In this document: positions 48,684 through 57,555 of the stretch, piece by piece
Layout of the letters: each line of letters starts with the position of its first letter
Numbering within the stretch: the stretch's first letter is position 1
Notes under the pieces: model-generated
The model's input: the letters and a program-made list of their open reading frames with translations, nothing else
Databases searched by the model: none
What the model was told of the DNA's origin: nothing
Made by a program: the position numbers and the translations under genes
NCBI RefSeq assembly: GCF_001729785.1
Contig: NZ_CP017183.1
Location: 496,001 to 560,000, forward strand
Length of the DNA: 64,000 nt
Reading direction: 5' to 3'
DNA from: Enterobacter hormaechei subsp. xiangfangensis
GTDB taxonomy: Bacteria; Pseudomonadota; Gammaproteobacteria; Enterobacterales; Enterobacteriaceae

Positions 48684-49685
48684 ATGGCAACTGCAGAACA
48701 GTTTAAAGCGCTTTTAAAGAGCCACGCTGAAGGTGATGAAGCGCGCTTTTACTCTATTGCTCTCCAGGTAGCAGCTAAAGAAGCACGTCAGGGTCACAGT
48801 AAACTCGCCAATGACATTAAGCAAATCGTTGAAAAGTCACAAAAAAACGATGAAAAAACGAGTCACTTGACGACAGCAAAAACACTTCAATTTGTACATC
48901 AGCCAAAAAGCGAACTTCAGGGCTTGCTGGAACTGACGCCCAGCGATGTGCATGTTGAGGAGCTGGTGTTATCTTCTGATGTCAAAGAGCGACTGGAGAA
49001 AGTCGTTACTGAGCAACGACAGTCAGATAAGTTGAAACGCTTCGGATTAGTGCCACGGCGTAAACTCCTCTTTACCGGACCACCCGGAACAGGTAAAACA
49101 ATGTCAGCTCTCATGCTGGCTACTGAACTTCGTTTGCCGCTTTATACCATAGTCCTGGATAGCCTTATTACACGTTATATGGGAGAAACTGCGGCAAAAT
49201 TACGTCTTATCTTTGATCATATAAGACAGACCCGGGCGGTATATCTGTTCGATGAATTTGACGCGATTGGCACACAACGTGGTGCATCAAATGATGTGGG
49301 CGAAATCAGAAGGGTATTGAATTCCTTTCTGATATTTGTAGAGCAGGATTATTCAGAAAGCGTAATCGTTGCAGCAACAAACCACCCGGAACTACTTGAC
49401 CAGGCTCTTTATCGCCGTTTCGACGATATTATCCAGTTCGAGAGGCCACAAGAAGCACAGATTGTCATGTTGATGAAAAATCGACTTTCCTTGTTCGATA
49501 TTAACCATCTTGACTGGGAAGCAATCACAACGGAGGCTTTGGGCCTGAGTTCTGCCGAAATTACGCGTTCCTGTGATGATGCTGCAAAAGATGCCGTTAT
49601 ATATTTTGACGGAAAACTTGAAACGTCGGTGATCGTCAAAGCCCTCGCCAGAAGACATAAAGGGGGTGGCGCAAACCGGGAATAA
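48684..49685 (+). CDS. AAA ATPase of an IetA-like defence pair
   Basis: A 333-residue AAA+ protein. The N-terminal 100 residues are helical. The ATPase core has Walker A GPPGTGKT (132-139), Walker B YLFDEFDAIG (Asp about 190), the sensor VAATNHPELLD and an arginine finger in LYRRFDD. It starts behind AGGAG. It is followed by a subtilisin-like protease whose start lies 16 bases after its stop. ATPase-plus-S8-protease pairs are known as ietAS, first described as a plasmid incompatibility factor and later reported as an antiphage system. The match to IetA is by architecture and order. Confidence 0.8.
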   Translation: MATAEQFKALLKSHAEGDEARFYSIALQVAAKEARQGHSKLANDIKQIVEKSQKNDEKTSHLTTAKTLQFVHQPKSELQGLLELTPSDVHVEELVLSSDVKERLEKVVTEQRQSDKLKRFGLVPRRKLLFTGPPGTGKTMSALMLATELRLPLYTIVLDSLITRYMGETAAKLRLIFDHIRQTRAVYLFDEFDAIGTQRGASNDVGEIRRVLNSFLIFVEQDYSESVIVAATNHPELLDQALYRRFDDIIQFERPQEAQIVMLMKNRLSLFDINHLDWEAITTEALGLSSAEITRSCDDAAKDAVIYFDGKLETSVIVKALARRHKGGGANRE

Positions 49686-49701
49686 CATAGCAGAGGACAT
49701 A

Positions 49702-52215
49702 ATGGCAAATGACAGGATGCATTTGAATGTCAGGCAGTTTGTTACGAGTGAAAGATTTAGGTCAAGAAATACAGCAAGAAGTACTCAAGTCGCTCCCCGG
49801 GACAGACAGACTCATGGCGAAGGACTGAGGCTGCAATATCAGGGTATATTAGACCGGTATGATGGTATAGCTGCCAATCGGGAGATACCTGTAACAGATG
49901 ACATTGGTATTTATATTGAGGTCATTGGTCAGGAACGCATCAAGCTTCCCCTGGAAAAGCTGGATAATACTGATTTCAAACTTTGCCTTCTTAAGACAGA
50001 GGGGAACCGTGAAGTCGCAACCCTGTTTATCCCCGAAGCCAGGCGTTGGGCCTTTCTACGAAAAGTAAATCAGTATTTGGACCCTGACAAAGACCGCTAT
50101 AAAGAAAGTGAAGATACATATTACCCTGCAAATCATGCTTTGATTGCTAGTATTGCTGAAGTAAGGTTTGCACGGATTCGTTCTTTCTGGACCGATGAAC
50201 CTGGCCTTTTCCCTGATGATCCTCAGAGACAGGTTTGGTGGGAGCTTTGGCTCAAGAAGGAGCGAAACAGCGATCCTCTTCTGATTGGCAGACAGTTAGC
50301 AGAAAGACTTGATGCTGAGCTGGGAAGCTCTTCTCTAAATTTCTTTAAATCTGTTGTTCTATTAATCAAATGTTCCCTTAACCAGCTTGAACGTGCCCCT
50401 GAACTAATAGCGAATCTCGAAGAGCTCAGGAGAGCAAAAGATACCCCGTTCCCTATTGTCTACTCTTCCCCTTTCGATCAAGCTCAGTGGGTCGATGATA
50501 TTTCCCAACGTTTCGTGCCTAATACCGATGCTAATTGCGCGGTTACAATACTTGATACTGGGATCAATTATCATCATCGGCTTCTGCAGCATGTCACCGC
50601 TGGCAGCTACTCAGAATGCTGGCACCCTGAGTGGCCGCATTACTCTATTCAAGGCGGCATTGAAGTCCAGCATGGTTCTATGCAGGCAGGTCTGATTGCC
50701 TTTGGCAATCTGCTTGATGTCAGCCAGAGTCGCTCATCTGTACATACGCCATTCGTTATCGAATCAGGGAGAATCATCCCTCCTACAGGAGTAAATCCTC
50801 CTGAGCTCTACGGCGATATTACTGTGAGCACAGCTTACAAACATGAAACTGAACGGCCAGAGTATAACCGGGTTTTTAGCCTAGCGATTACTTCACCTGA
50901 AAGTTCTGTCAGCGGGATGCCATCTTCTTGGTCTGCAGAAATCGATCGTTTTACATGTGGTGTTGACGAAGATATCAGTAGGTTATTCGTTATCTCCGCA
51001 GGTAACAACCGTGATGTCAGACATGACTCAGATTACTGGGATCAGGTTGCCCTTTCGCCCATCGAAGATCCTGCGCAATCCTGGAATGCGCTTACCGTTG
51101 GTGCTTATACAGAGTTGTCTACAATTGATGACCCAGCTTTTGATGGCTGGACAGCATTTGCAATGCCTGGAGATGTTTCTCCATCAAGCCGATCTTCTGT
51201 GAACTGGTCATGGCGAAAACAGGCTCCTCATAAACCTGATGTCGTTGCCGAGGGTGGAAATCATGTTATTTCTCCCGACAGGACTGCGGTTGATAACTGC
51301 TCTGATGTATCTTTGCTTACAACATCGGGTAAAACGGCAGGTTCTGCTTTTGAAAGTCATGGGGACACAAGTTCTGCATGTGCGCTGATAACCAGAGATG
51401 CAGCTCTTCTGCGCACACAATACCCGGAGCTATGGCCTGAGACTATTCGAGGCTTGATTGTTCATTCAGCAGAATGGACACCCCGGATGATGATGCGTTT
51501 TGGACAGCTATGCAGTCAGCATTCTCCGAGTGTGGCAAAAGATTGCCTTCTGCGTACTGTAGGCCACGGTGTTCCTGATATTAATCGGGCAAGATATAGC
51601 GCTGATCACGCTCTGACATTGATAGCTGAAAGCGAGCTACAGCCGTTCATCAAAGAAAGCAATGCGGCTGCATCGGCTGATCCAAAAAACAACATGATGA
51701 ATCTGCATCAATTGCCATGGCCTGTAACTGCTTTACAATTACTTTCACCGGAAACTCCGGTGAAAATGCGAGTTACGCTTTCATACTTCATCGAACCTAA
51801 TCCAGGCCGTCGTGGGTATCGGTCAAGATACAGCTACCAATCTCATGGGCTGCGATTTACCACCATACGTCCAGGGCAGACCTTGGAAAACTTTCGATCT
51901 ATGGTTAATGGATTAGCGATAACAGACGATTATACTGGTCCGGAGGGTGATAATGAGGGATGGTTCCTTGGCCCACAATTAAGAACAAGAGGTTCCGTGC
52001 ACTCAGACCGGTGGAATGGTTCGGTAGCTGAACTTCTCGACATGCATACCATTGCTGTATTCCCGGTAAGTGGGTGGTGGAAGTATCGCTCAGGTGAAGA
52101 TCGCTGGCAAAATACCGTAAAGTACTCATTGTTGATTAGCATTGAAGTACCAGACGAGTCTGTAAATATCTATACTGAAGTTGAGAATATAGTCGATATC
52201 TCTGTCTCTATTTAA
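49702..52215 (+). CDS. Subtilisin-like S8 serine protease of an IetS-like defence pair
   Basis: An 837-residue cytoplasmic protein without signal peptide. After about 270 residues of unknown fold comes an S8 peptidase domain. The triad is visible as Asp285 (TILDTGIN), His324 (VQHGSMQAG) and Ser557 (GDTSSACA, replacing the usual GTSMA). A beta-rich C-terminal region follows (about 690-837). ATG 49702 is chosen for its AGAGGA site; an in-frame GTG at 49666 would overlap the ATPase gene. The ATPase is expected to control or feed the protease. Confidence 0.82.
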   Translation: MANDRMHLNVRQFVTSERFRSRNTARSTQVAPRDRQTHGEGLRLQYQGILDRYDGIAANREIPVTDDIGIYIEVIGQERIKLPLEKLDNTDFKLCLLKTEGNREVATLFIPEARRWAFLRKVNQYLDPDKDRYKESEDTYYPANHALIASIAEVRFARIRSFWTDEPGLFPDDPQRQVWWELWLKKERNSDPLLIGRQLAERLDAELGSSSLNFFKSVVLLIKCSLNQLERAPELIANLEELRRAKDTPFPIVYSSPFDQAQWVDDISQRFVPNTDANCAVTILDTGINYHHRLLQHVTAGSYSECWHPEWPHYSIQGGIEVQHGSMQAGLIAFGNLLDVSQSRSSVHTPFVIESGRIIPPTGVNPPELYGDITVSTAYKHETERPEYNRVFSLAITSPESSVSGMPSSWSAEIDRFTCGVDEDISRLFVISAGNNRDVRHDSDYWDQVALSPIEDPAQSWNALTVGAYTELSTIDDPAFDGWTAFAMPGDVSPSSRSSVNWSWRKQAPHKPDVVAEGGNHVISPDRTAVDNCSDVSLLTTSGKTAGSAFESHGDTSSACALITRDAALLRTQYPELWPETIRGLIVHSAEWTPRMMMRFGQLCSQHSPSVAKDCLLRTVGHGVPDINRARYSADHALTLIAESELQPFIKESNAAASADPKNNMMNLHQLPWPVTALQLLSPETPVKMRVTLSYFIEPNPGRRGYRSRYSYQSHGLRFTTIRPGQTLENFRSMVNGLAITDDYTGPEGDNEGWFLGPQLRTRGSVHSDRWNGSVAELLDMHTIAVFPVSGWWKYRSGEDRWQNTVKYSLLISIEVPDESVNIYTEVENIVDISVSI

Positions 52216-52296
52216 AGTTATTCAAGACTGCGGATAAATCTGCAGTCTTGAAGAGATAGCGTTTTGAGTGGTTCTAGGTGACAATGTTGCAATCCA

Positions 52297-53235
52297 TCAG
52301 AACAGCTTACCCACCAGCTTGATAAAGAAAAACACATCGCTAAAACTACTGATGCCCCTGACTAAACTGGCGAACGAGATGTGAGCTTTGAAGCAAGTTT
52401 TTACTCCAGATTTATTTCCGACGCGATTGCGATATAATCCCAAAAAATGACGTGCTTCCACCAGCGCATGTCTGAGCAAAAACACCTTTATTTTTTTGTT
52501 TTTCTCTTGTATCGCTAACCGGATGATTTCCGCGATCACGTCGATATAGCTCATTACACGAACATCGTAATAATCTGACCGGTGTGTGATAGAGGCTGTA
52601 TTGCTGATGTAGATATAATCCTTAATGTCCGACACGCAGAAAAAACCGTTGCAAGCGGCGAGGTGTACCGTCCACAGAATGTCTTTATGGCTCTTGCCGG
52701 GCTGGAAGTGCAGTGAATGCTGTTTGATATAGGATGATCTTACCATTTGCAGCCACAGGTAATGCGGCCATTCACGGCGGGTAACGCAGTATCTGATCCA
52801 CTCATGGCCTGATAGAGTTGTCGCATAGGGCTGCTTTCGGTGGACTGCTCTTCGTTGTTGATCAGCGTCAGAATGCCAGCCATTAAAGATCACGACGTCG
52901 GCTTGCGACGTAATAGCTACTTTCCATCGTTTTTCAATGATTCCGTCGGCAATATCATCATCTGCATCGAGGAAAATCACCCACTCTCCCCGATGAATGT
53001 CTAGTGCCGCATTGCGGGCCGCGTAGACACCCTGATTGGCCTGTTCGATGAGAATGAGTCGGTCATCGTGGATTTGACGAAGAACATTGCCTGTTTCATC
53101 AGTAGAACCATCATCGATAACGATAAGCTCAATAGCCACGCGGGTTTCACTGAGGATTTTATTGATCAGACAACCAATAGTCGTTGCGGCGTTGTAAGCA
53201 GGGATGATGACGCTGACATCGATTTTATTCTTCAT
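52297..53235 (-). CDS. Family 2 glycosyltransferase, WaaH/YibD-like
   Basis: A 312-residue GT-A enzyme. VSVIIPAYNAATTI, the IDDGSTD nucleotide motif and FLDADDD (metal-binding DXD) are in the first 110 residues. KSHKDILWT and an SNTASITHR block resemble E. coli WaaH (YibD), which adds glucuronic acid to the LPS core. No membrane span is certain, although the C-terminus is hydrophobic. It is a lone sugar-transfer gene in a defence island and may alter LPS, and so phage adsorption. The donor and acceptor are unknown. Confidence 0.8.
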   Translation of the reverse strand: MKNKIDVSVIIPAYNAATTIGCLINKILSETRVAIELIVIDDGSTDETGNVLRQIHDDRLILIEQANQGVYAARNAALDIHRGEWVIFLDADDDIADGIIEKRWKVAITSQADVVIFNGWHSDADQQRRAVHRKQPYATTLSGHEWIRYCVTRREWPHYLWLQMVRSSYIKQHSLHFQPGKSHKDILWTVHLAACNGFFCVSDIKDYIYISNTASITHRSDYYDVRVMSYIDVIAEIIRLAIQEKNKKIKVFLLRHALVEARHFLGLYRNRVGNKSGVKTCFKAHISFASLVRGISSFSDVFFFIKLVGKLF

Positions 53236-53241
53236 ATCGAG

Positions 53242-53409
53242 TTACGACTTCTCTTCGTTGCTATCTTTGAGTTGTCTGATTGGGATAATCCGCCTTTCCC
53301 TGATTTCTTGGGCGATATCAAATAAGCACTCGTCGCAGAATTCTTTATCGAGTGAGAGCCACCGCTCAAGGACGCTTCTTTTTTTGTTGCAACGTGCACA
53401 TTTCTTCAT
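53242..53409 (-). CDS. Small zinc-finger-like protein
   Basis: A 55-residue basic protein, MKKCARCNKKRSVLERWLSL followed by DKEFCDECLF. Two C-X2-C pairs about 22 residues apart suggest one zinc site. Its stop is six bases before the glycosyltransferase start on the same strand, so the pair may be cotranscribed. An in-frame start eight codons upstream is possible. Not recognised as a named family. Confidence 0.45.
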   Translation of the reverse strand: MKKCARCNKKRSVLERWLSLDKEFCDECLFDIAQEIRERRIIPIRQLKDSNEEKS

Positions 53410-53745
53410 CTTTCCGCGCCTTTGTGACCTCATGATTTGGGTTACCAGGAAAATGGACGCAGCAAGCCTCGGCTAGATAACTAACCGTAATAAAAGGTTT
53501 TTCTGCGTGCAATGTAAGACAAGGGTAACCAGGCAGGGGGCATGAAAGATAATCGTTTTGATAGATCAGTTTTCAGATATTGATCGTTGGTGCCGATCGA
53601 TAAAAGGTGTAGTTATGCGACACTGTGCGATTACAGTATTGTAAAGCTGAGTTCTGCCAGTCGTGGATAATGCGCCATCGCCTGTTGTAGAAATGCCCGT
53701 ATGTCAGGCTTTCTCTCAGCATAACCTACGGCGAGAACACCCCCC
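53410..53745. other. Intergenic region without recognised feature
   Basis: About 335 bases between the small zinc-finger gene and the split zinc-ribbon gene. Several short GATCGAT-type words occur near 53550-53600. No gene, repeat or terminator could be supported. Confidence 0.4.
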
Positions 53746-54180
53746 TTATTTCGCAAATTTAACTGGTATCGTCAGGGTATCCAGGTCTTTCATTTCCGTG
53801 CTGTAGATATGCTGCCCGCACGCCGGGCAGCAGCGGATACCATAATATTCACGCTGGCAGAGTATGCAGAAGTAATCTCTGTCTGAAGGTGCTGTTATTG
53901 ACACATCATCACGTTCCATCAGTGCATTCACGGCCTGGTCAAAAGCGGATACCGGTTTATCCCGGGCAATGATCCGGTACGCACAATGCCTTAATCAGCG
54001 TTCGTCAGCGTCTTCCAGGTCATGTTCGAAATAACCGCCGTTGTCATGCGTCCAGTGCAGATGCAGGGGATTGTTGCAGGAACGGCAGAACCAGAGCCCC
54101 CTTGAACGTGGAGTCAGGTCCCGGATGTAAGTGACTTCGCCCTCGTGGTCAAGGGCGGTACGAATGGTTCTAAATTGCAT
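53746..54180 (-). pseudogene. Zinc-ribbon protein split by an in-frame TGA
   Basis: Read on the minus strand from 54180, 61 codons end in EHDLEDADER and a TGA at 53997-53995. The same frame continues without a break: LRHCAYRIIARDKPVSAFDQ to a second cysteine module FCILCQREYYGIRCCPACGQ and a stop at 53746. The joined product (about 144 residues) has the two-module layout of the intact neighbour at 54232-54618: C-X2-C ... FEH ... (R/L)xHCxY ... C-X2-C-X3-Y-X-G-X-R-X-C-X2-C ... STE. A single nonsense change is the simplest reading. Each half could also be made separately, since a GTG at 53931 can start the second half. Confidence 0.7.
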
Positions 54181-54231
54181 GGTGTAAATCCTGTCATGGG
54201 ATCCTGATAGCAAGTGGCAGATAACGCAGGC

Positions 54232-54618
54232 TCATTCTGCGTAACGTTCGGTACTGTGGTCACCGGTACGGCAGGTCAGACAATAGCGCTCACCGTGATA
54301 ATCGCAGTCGCAGCCAGAACAGTGCCATTCGGCCTCGCGCACAAGCGGTAAGACATCCGGCACATAGCGACGCAGCATGCGTATCCGCCGCGCTTCTTTC
54401 GGCTCCGGGTTCACATACGGGCAGTGGTGACGTCCGTTCTCGGTCAGGTCTTCCCATGTGTGTTCAAACCACGGACGGTTATTACCCCATTCCGGGTGGA
54501 ATATCAGAGCGCTGCCGCAAAGGTGGCAGGAGTAGCGGTTGTAAGGGTTAAGCTGTGCAGTGACCGCGCCCGTGAGGCGCTGATTACCATCAGTGGCGAT
54601 AAAAGATTTTGCGTACAT
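54232..54618 (-). CDS. Two-module zinc-ribbon protein
   Basis: A 128-residue protein. Module 1 (about 30-60) has CHLCGSALIFHPEWGNNRPW and FEH; module 2 (about 98-125) has CSGCDCDYHGERYCLTC. It is an intact paralogue of the split gene directly downstream. Proteins of this type are common in P4/CP4-like islands next to alpA; their function is unknown, but the paired cysteines suggest structural zinc and nucleic-acid or protein binding. Confidence 0.75.
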   Translation of the reverse strand: MYAKSFIATDGNQRLTGAVTAQLNPYNRYSCHLCGSALIFHPEWGNNRPWFEHTWEDLTENGRHHCPYVNPEPKEARRIRMLRRYVPDVLPLVREAEWHCSGCDCDYHGERYCLTCRTGDHSTERYAE

Positions 54619-54735
54619 AGTATTGGTCCTTTGCCGGATGACGCTCAGGGCTAAGCCGTCCCGGGAAGGGCAGCAGCGGAGGCCATACGACTGGTGGAGT
54701 TAAATTAGGTGGGAGATGTGATTGCGTTCGATAGA

Positions 54736-54942
54736 TTACTGACGCGACTGCGCGATGCGTTGCTGTAGCCAGGCTTCCACTTCGCTTTCAAGCCAGCGGG
54801 AGCTTCTGCCCAGCTTAATGGGTTTAGGGAATTCACCGTCCTGTATGAGCTTATAGAACCATTTGTCGGTTAAGCCGGTGAGCTGGGTGATAAACGCCAT
54901 CGTTACCAGTTGGTCTTTAAGAACACTGTAATCTGTAGTCAT
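54736..54942 (-). CDS. alpA: AlpA-family prophage regulator
   Basis: A 68-residue MerR-like winged-helix protein with FITQLTGLTDKWFYKLIQDG and the FPKPIKLGRSSRWLESEVEA wing. AlpA proteins activate or support excision of P4/CP4-type islands by acting at the integrase region. The decameric repeats upstream of int could be its target in this element. It lies between the Gp2-like and zinc-ribbon genes on the same strand. Confidence 0.92.
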   Translation of the reverse strand: MTTDYSVLKDQLVTMAFITQLTGLTDKWFYKLIQDGEFPKPIKLGRSSRWLESEVEAWLQQRIAQSRQ

Positions 54943-55043
54943 CGTTTTTTCTCCGTTGGTGGTAAGGGAGAAGAAGTCAGGGATTCGAATGGTGCAGACT
55001 TCTTCAAACGATGTGCCCGTGGCGTATTTTTTTATCGGCGGGT

Positions 55044-55619
55044 TCAGCTGTACTTACGTCGCCTGCCACTCACTGCCGGTGCCGGGACAGTACTAACTCT
55101 GTAAATCCGGTGTACTGTTCGCTGCGACTGCTTACCCAGGTAGCTCAGGATGTACTGCATGCCCTCCCGTCCTCTGCTGTCGGAAAAGCTAACTACGCGC
55201 TCTCCCCGAATCCTGTAATGTCCTTTAGGCTCACAGCGGTGCGCATAGCCTTCTCCATCCGTGATGTCCCCCCACAGCGACTGAATGGCTTCCCAGAAGC
55301 ACCAGACCTTCCTGTGACGCTGACCATTGAGATAAAAAGCAGCATGGATGTGGTAACGGTGGTCTTCTCCGTATTCCAGTACCCAGGCATATCCCACCAA
55401 CCCTGATAATGCCGAACTCTGTACCGTCAGCCAGGTCATATCGGCGACCAGTTGATTCACGTCAGCGGCGTTAAATGAATCACTATTCTGGCGATAGGCA
55501 AAATCCACCCGCAGCATTAAGAGTTTTGAGTAGCATTCAAAGAGCTGGTTCTGATGACTGAATAAAACGTTTTGTAGAGAATTATCTGGTTGGTGATTTC
55601 TGTTGGTATGGTGAAGCAT
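55044..55619 (-). CDS. YagK/YfjJ (inovirus Gp2-like) family protein
   Basis: A 191-residue protein with the WVLEYGEDHRYHIHAAFYLN motif, whose spaced histidines (HIH preceded by Glu/Asp) resemble the HUH-like core of rolling-circle replication proteins. WGDITDGEGYAHRC and YILSYLGKQ follow, as in E. coli YfjJ and YagK. The usual Tyr of a Rep nickase may be in QYILSYLGK. It is the first gene of the minus-strand regulatory block of the island, with alpA next. A replication role is possible but unproven. Confidence 0.8.
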   Translation of the reverse strand: MLHHTNRNHQPDNSLQNVLFSHQNQLFECYSKLLMLRVDFAYRQNSDSFNAADVNQLVADMTWLTVQSSALSGLVGYAWVLEYGEDHRYHIHAAFYLNGQRHRKVWCFWEAIQSLWGDITDGEGYAHRCEPKGHYRIRGERVVSFSDSRGREGMQYILSYLGKQSQRTVHRIYRVSTVPAPAVSGRRRKYS

Positions 55620-56498
55620 GATTTTATCCCGTGATGAATAGTGGTCATGGGATTACAGCGGCGTGTTATTTTTTACTGTATGGTTATGAGCGGGTAGTCG
55701 GGCAGGCTAATGCTGAACAAAGTAACTGGTACCGTTAGCCGAGAATTGTCAGCGCGAGGGGATATTTTTTCATATCATCCTCAGGCTAATATTCGGGATC
55801 TGTGTTTAGGATGAGTGCATCAGGCTCAGGCGGGAGATGAGATAAATCACGCTGAGTGTATACGGATAGCGGATAAAATTTAAAGATAGATGTGTCGTTG
55901 GAGGTGTCTAATGGGTGGGGGATCGTAAGCTTCTTTATAAAATAACACTAATAACCTAAATGAATTTACTCCGAAGGTTTTAGACTGCCTATTATCATAT
56001 TTCTTTGTTGTAATATTTTTATGAAAATATACGATATTTTTCGACTTTTCATTTTAATCCAGATACATCTGGCTAAAATCGCCTCGCATTCCCGTAGGCT
56101 GCCGTACAGACGCTCTGGCAGGAACATCTTCCCGCTATGTAGTGGATGTCACCACTGTGTGAGCTCATCTTAACCTCAGCAGAGAGTTACCCTCATCATT
56201 CATACTCCCTGGTGGCTGGTTTTCACACTGGTCACATTTTATGTGTACAGTGCTGGCCTCAGAAAAACGTTTATACAGTGACAGCGTTCTGTTTCGCACA
56301 TGTCTGCGTTGATATCCTGTCGATCCATTCAGTCATGTCATCAGAGCATTGCTCAGGCCGGATATTGTCGCCAGAATAAGGCATCATTCAACTGAATTTA
56401 TTATGTTTTTAACTATTTTTATCATGTAAAACTCAAAGAGTAATCACAGAAACTCACCGAAGATACTGCAAAAATACTTGGAAAATTCACTGGATAAA
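55620..56498. other. Large divergent non-coding region of the island
   Basis: About 880 bases between the minus-strand YagK-like gene and the plus-strand 310-residue gene. Base composition is AT-rich (especially 55940-56060) and open frames are short and do not look coded; a 77-codon frame at 56146-56379 lacks a ribosome site and family features. It probably contains the divergent promoters of the island's two halves, and could hold a replication origin. No iterons were recognised by eye. Confidence 0.45.
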
Positions 56499-57431
56499 AT
56501 GATGCTGGGACCCTTTATGGATACGTTTTCTCTTCCCCGACTACAGGCCCGCTCGCGGCGTGAGGCCCTTTTTCACCTCCACGGATACCGTCAGCGTGTT
56601 GCTGTATCCGGTGCCACGCTGACTGAGCTTAATGACAAAATCCATGCCTTCCTCTACGAGTCAGCCCTGCACGATGACGACAGTCCGGTCATGAAAGGGC
56701 AGACTGGCCCCTTATCTGCTGGTGAGATACAGACCGTTATCCTGCAACAAAAAGATGCCTGGGCCCGTAATGCCATTGATGACGACTATTTCAACTGGAT
56801 AGCGGAAGACCCTTTAGCGGGGATGTTTGTCTGGTTTCATTTTCTTGAGGAGGGTGAGAATAATCATGATGATGATACGGACATTAACCGGTGGACTTCC
56901 GTGTATGAGCTGAATATACCTTTTCCGGACACACCTGAAGATCGTCTTCTGGCCCTGCAGAATCTTTTTGACACCTCCGACGTTTCTCTGAAACAAAAAA
57001 TACGCTTATGTAATAAGTTGCGTCGGGAATGGATGAGGGAAAAAACACAGTTACGCCAGCTGTTTCGGTTTCTGTTCAGGGAACAGGATATCAATGACGC
57101 CGGTATTCGTGCTGTGACAGAATATGCAGGTGATATGTTACGTACATCGTTTGATTATAACGTTTATTCCGCTACCGCCTGCCAGCTGGCAATCCCCTGT
57201 ATGTATTATTTTTCTGATAAAGAAAACCGGGAACTGGTACTCCATAAAATGCGCCGTATTTATGCGATAAAAAAATATCAGTGTAAAAATCAGCATAAAA
57301 AAACGGTCACGTTACTCCTCGAACCGGAGATCAGGACCCGACTGGAGGAAATTGCCATGATCAGAGGAGTCAGTGTACACAAACTAATCAGTCACTGGGT
57401 GTTACTGCATTACGGGCAGCTGAAAAAATAA
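56499..57431 (+). CDS. Unknown island protein with C-terminal ribbon-helix-helix-like segment
   Basis: About 310 residues, not recognised. The first 240 are mainly helical with acidic patches (ENNHDDDTDIN). The last 45 residues, KKTVTLLLEPEIRTRLEEIA followed by MIRGVSVHKLISHWV, have the strand-helix-helix pattern of Arc/MetJ-type DNA-binding domains. ATG 56499 is one of several possible starts (TTG 56478 and ATG 56517 are in frame) and no ribosome site decides. It precedes the YfjP-like gene and ends at a good terminator. A DNA-binding regulator or partition-like protein is possible. Confidence 0.6.
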   Translation: MMLGPFMDTFSLPRLQARSRREALFHLHGYRQRVAVSGATLTELNDKIHAFLYESALHDDDSPVMKGQTGPLSAGEIQTVILQQKDAWARNAIDDDYFNWIAEDPLAGMFVWFHFLEEGENNHDDDTDINRWTSVYELNIPFPDTPEDRLLALQNLFDTSDVSLKQKIRLCNKLRREWMREKTQLRQLFRFLFREQDINDAGIRAVTEYAGDMLRTSFDYNVYSATACQLAIPCMYYFSDKENRELVLHKMRRIYAIKKYQCKNQHKKTVTLLLEPEIRTRLEEIAMIRGVSVHKLISHWVLLHYGQLKK

Positions 57432-57514
57432 CGACAGGATGTACAAAATACCCGTTTAATCGTTTTTGAATTATATATCACCTTACTGAATTCCCTCCCG
57501 TTTAACTCCAGCAG

Positions 57515-57540
57515 GCCATCCTCACCGGATGGCTTTTTTT
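57515..57540 (+). terminator. Terminator after the ribbon-helix-helix-like gene
   Basis: GCCATCC-TCACC-GGATGGC followed by seven T forms a clear intrinsic terminator. Confidence 0.9.
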
Positions 57541-57555
57541 CATTCAGAGGCCGAT

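Noticed and set aside
56146..56379. Open frame of 77 codons
   Set aside because: No ribosome site, unusual residue mix (many His, Cys and Ser) and no family features; it lies in a non-coding, AT-rich spacer.
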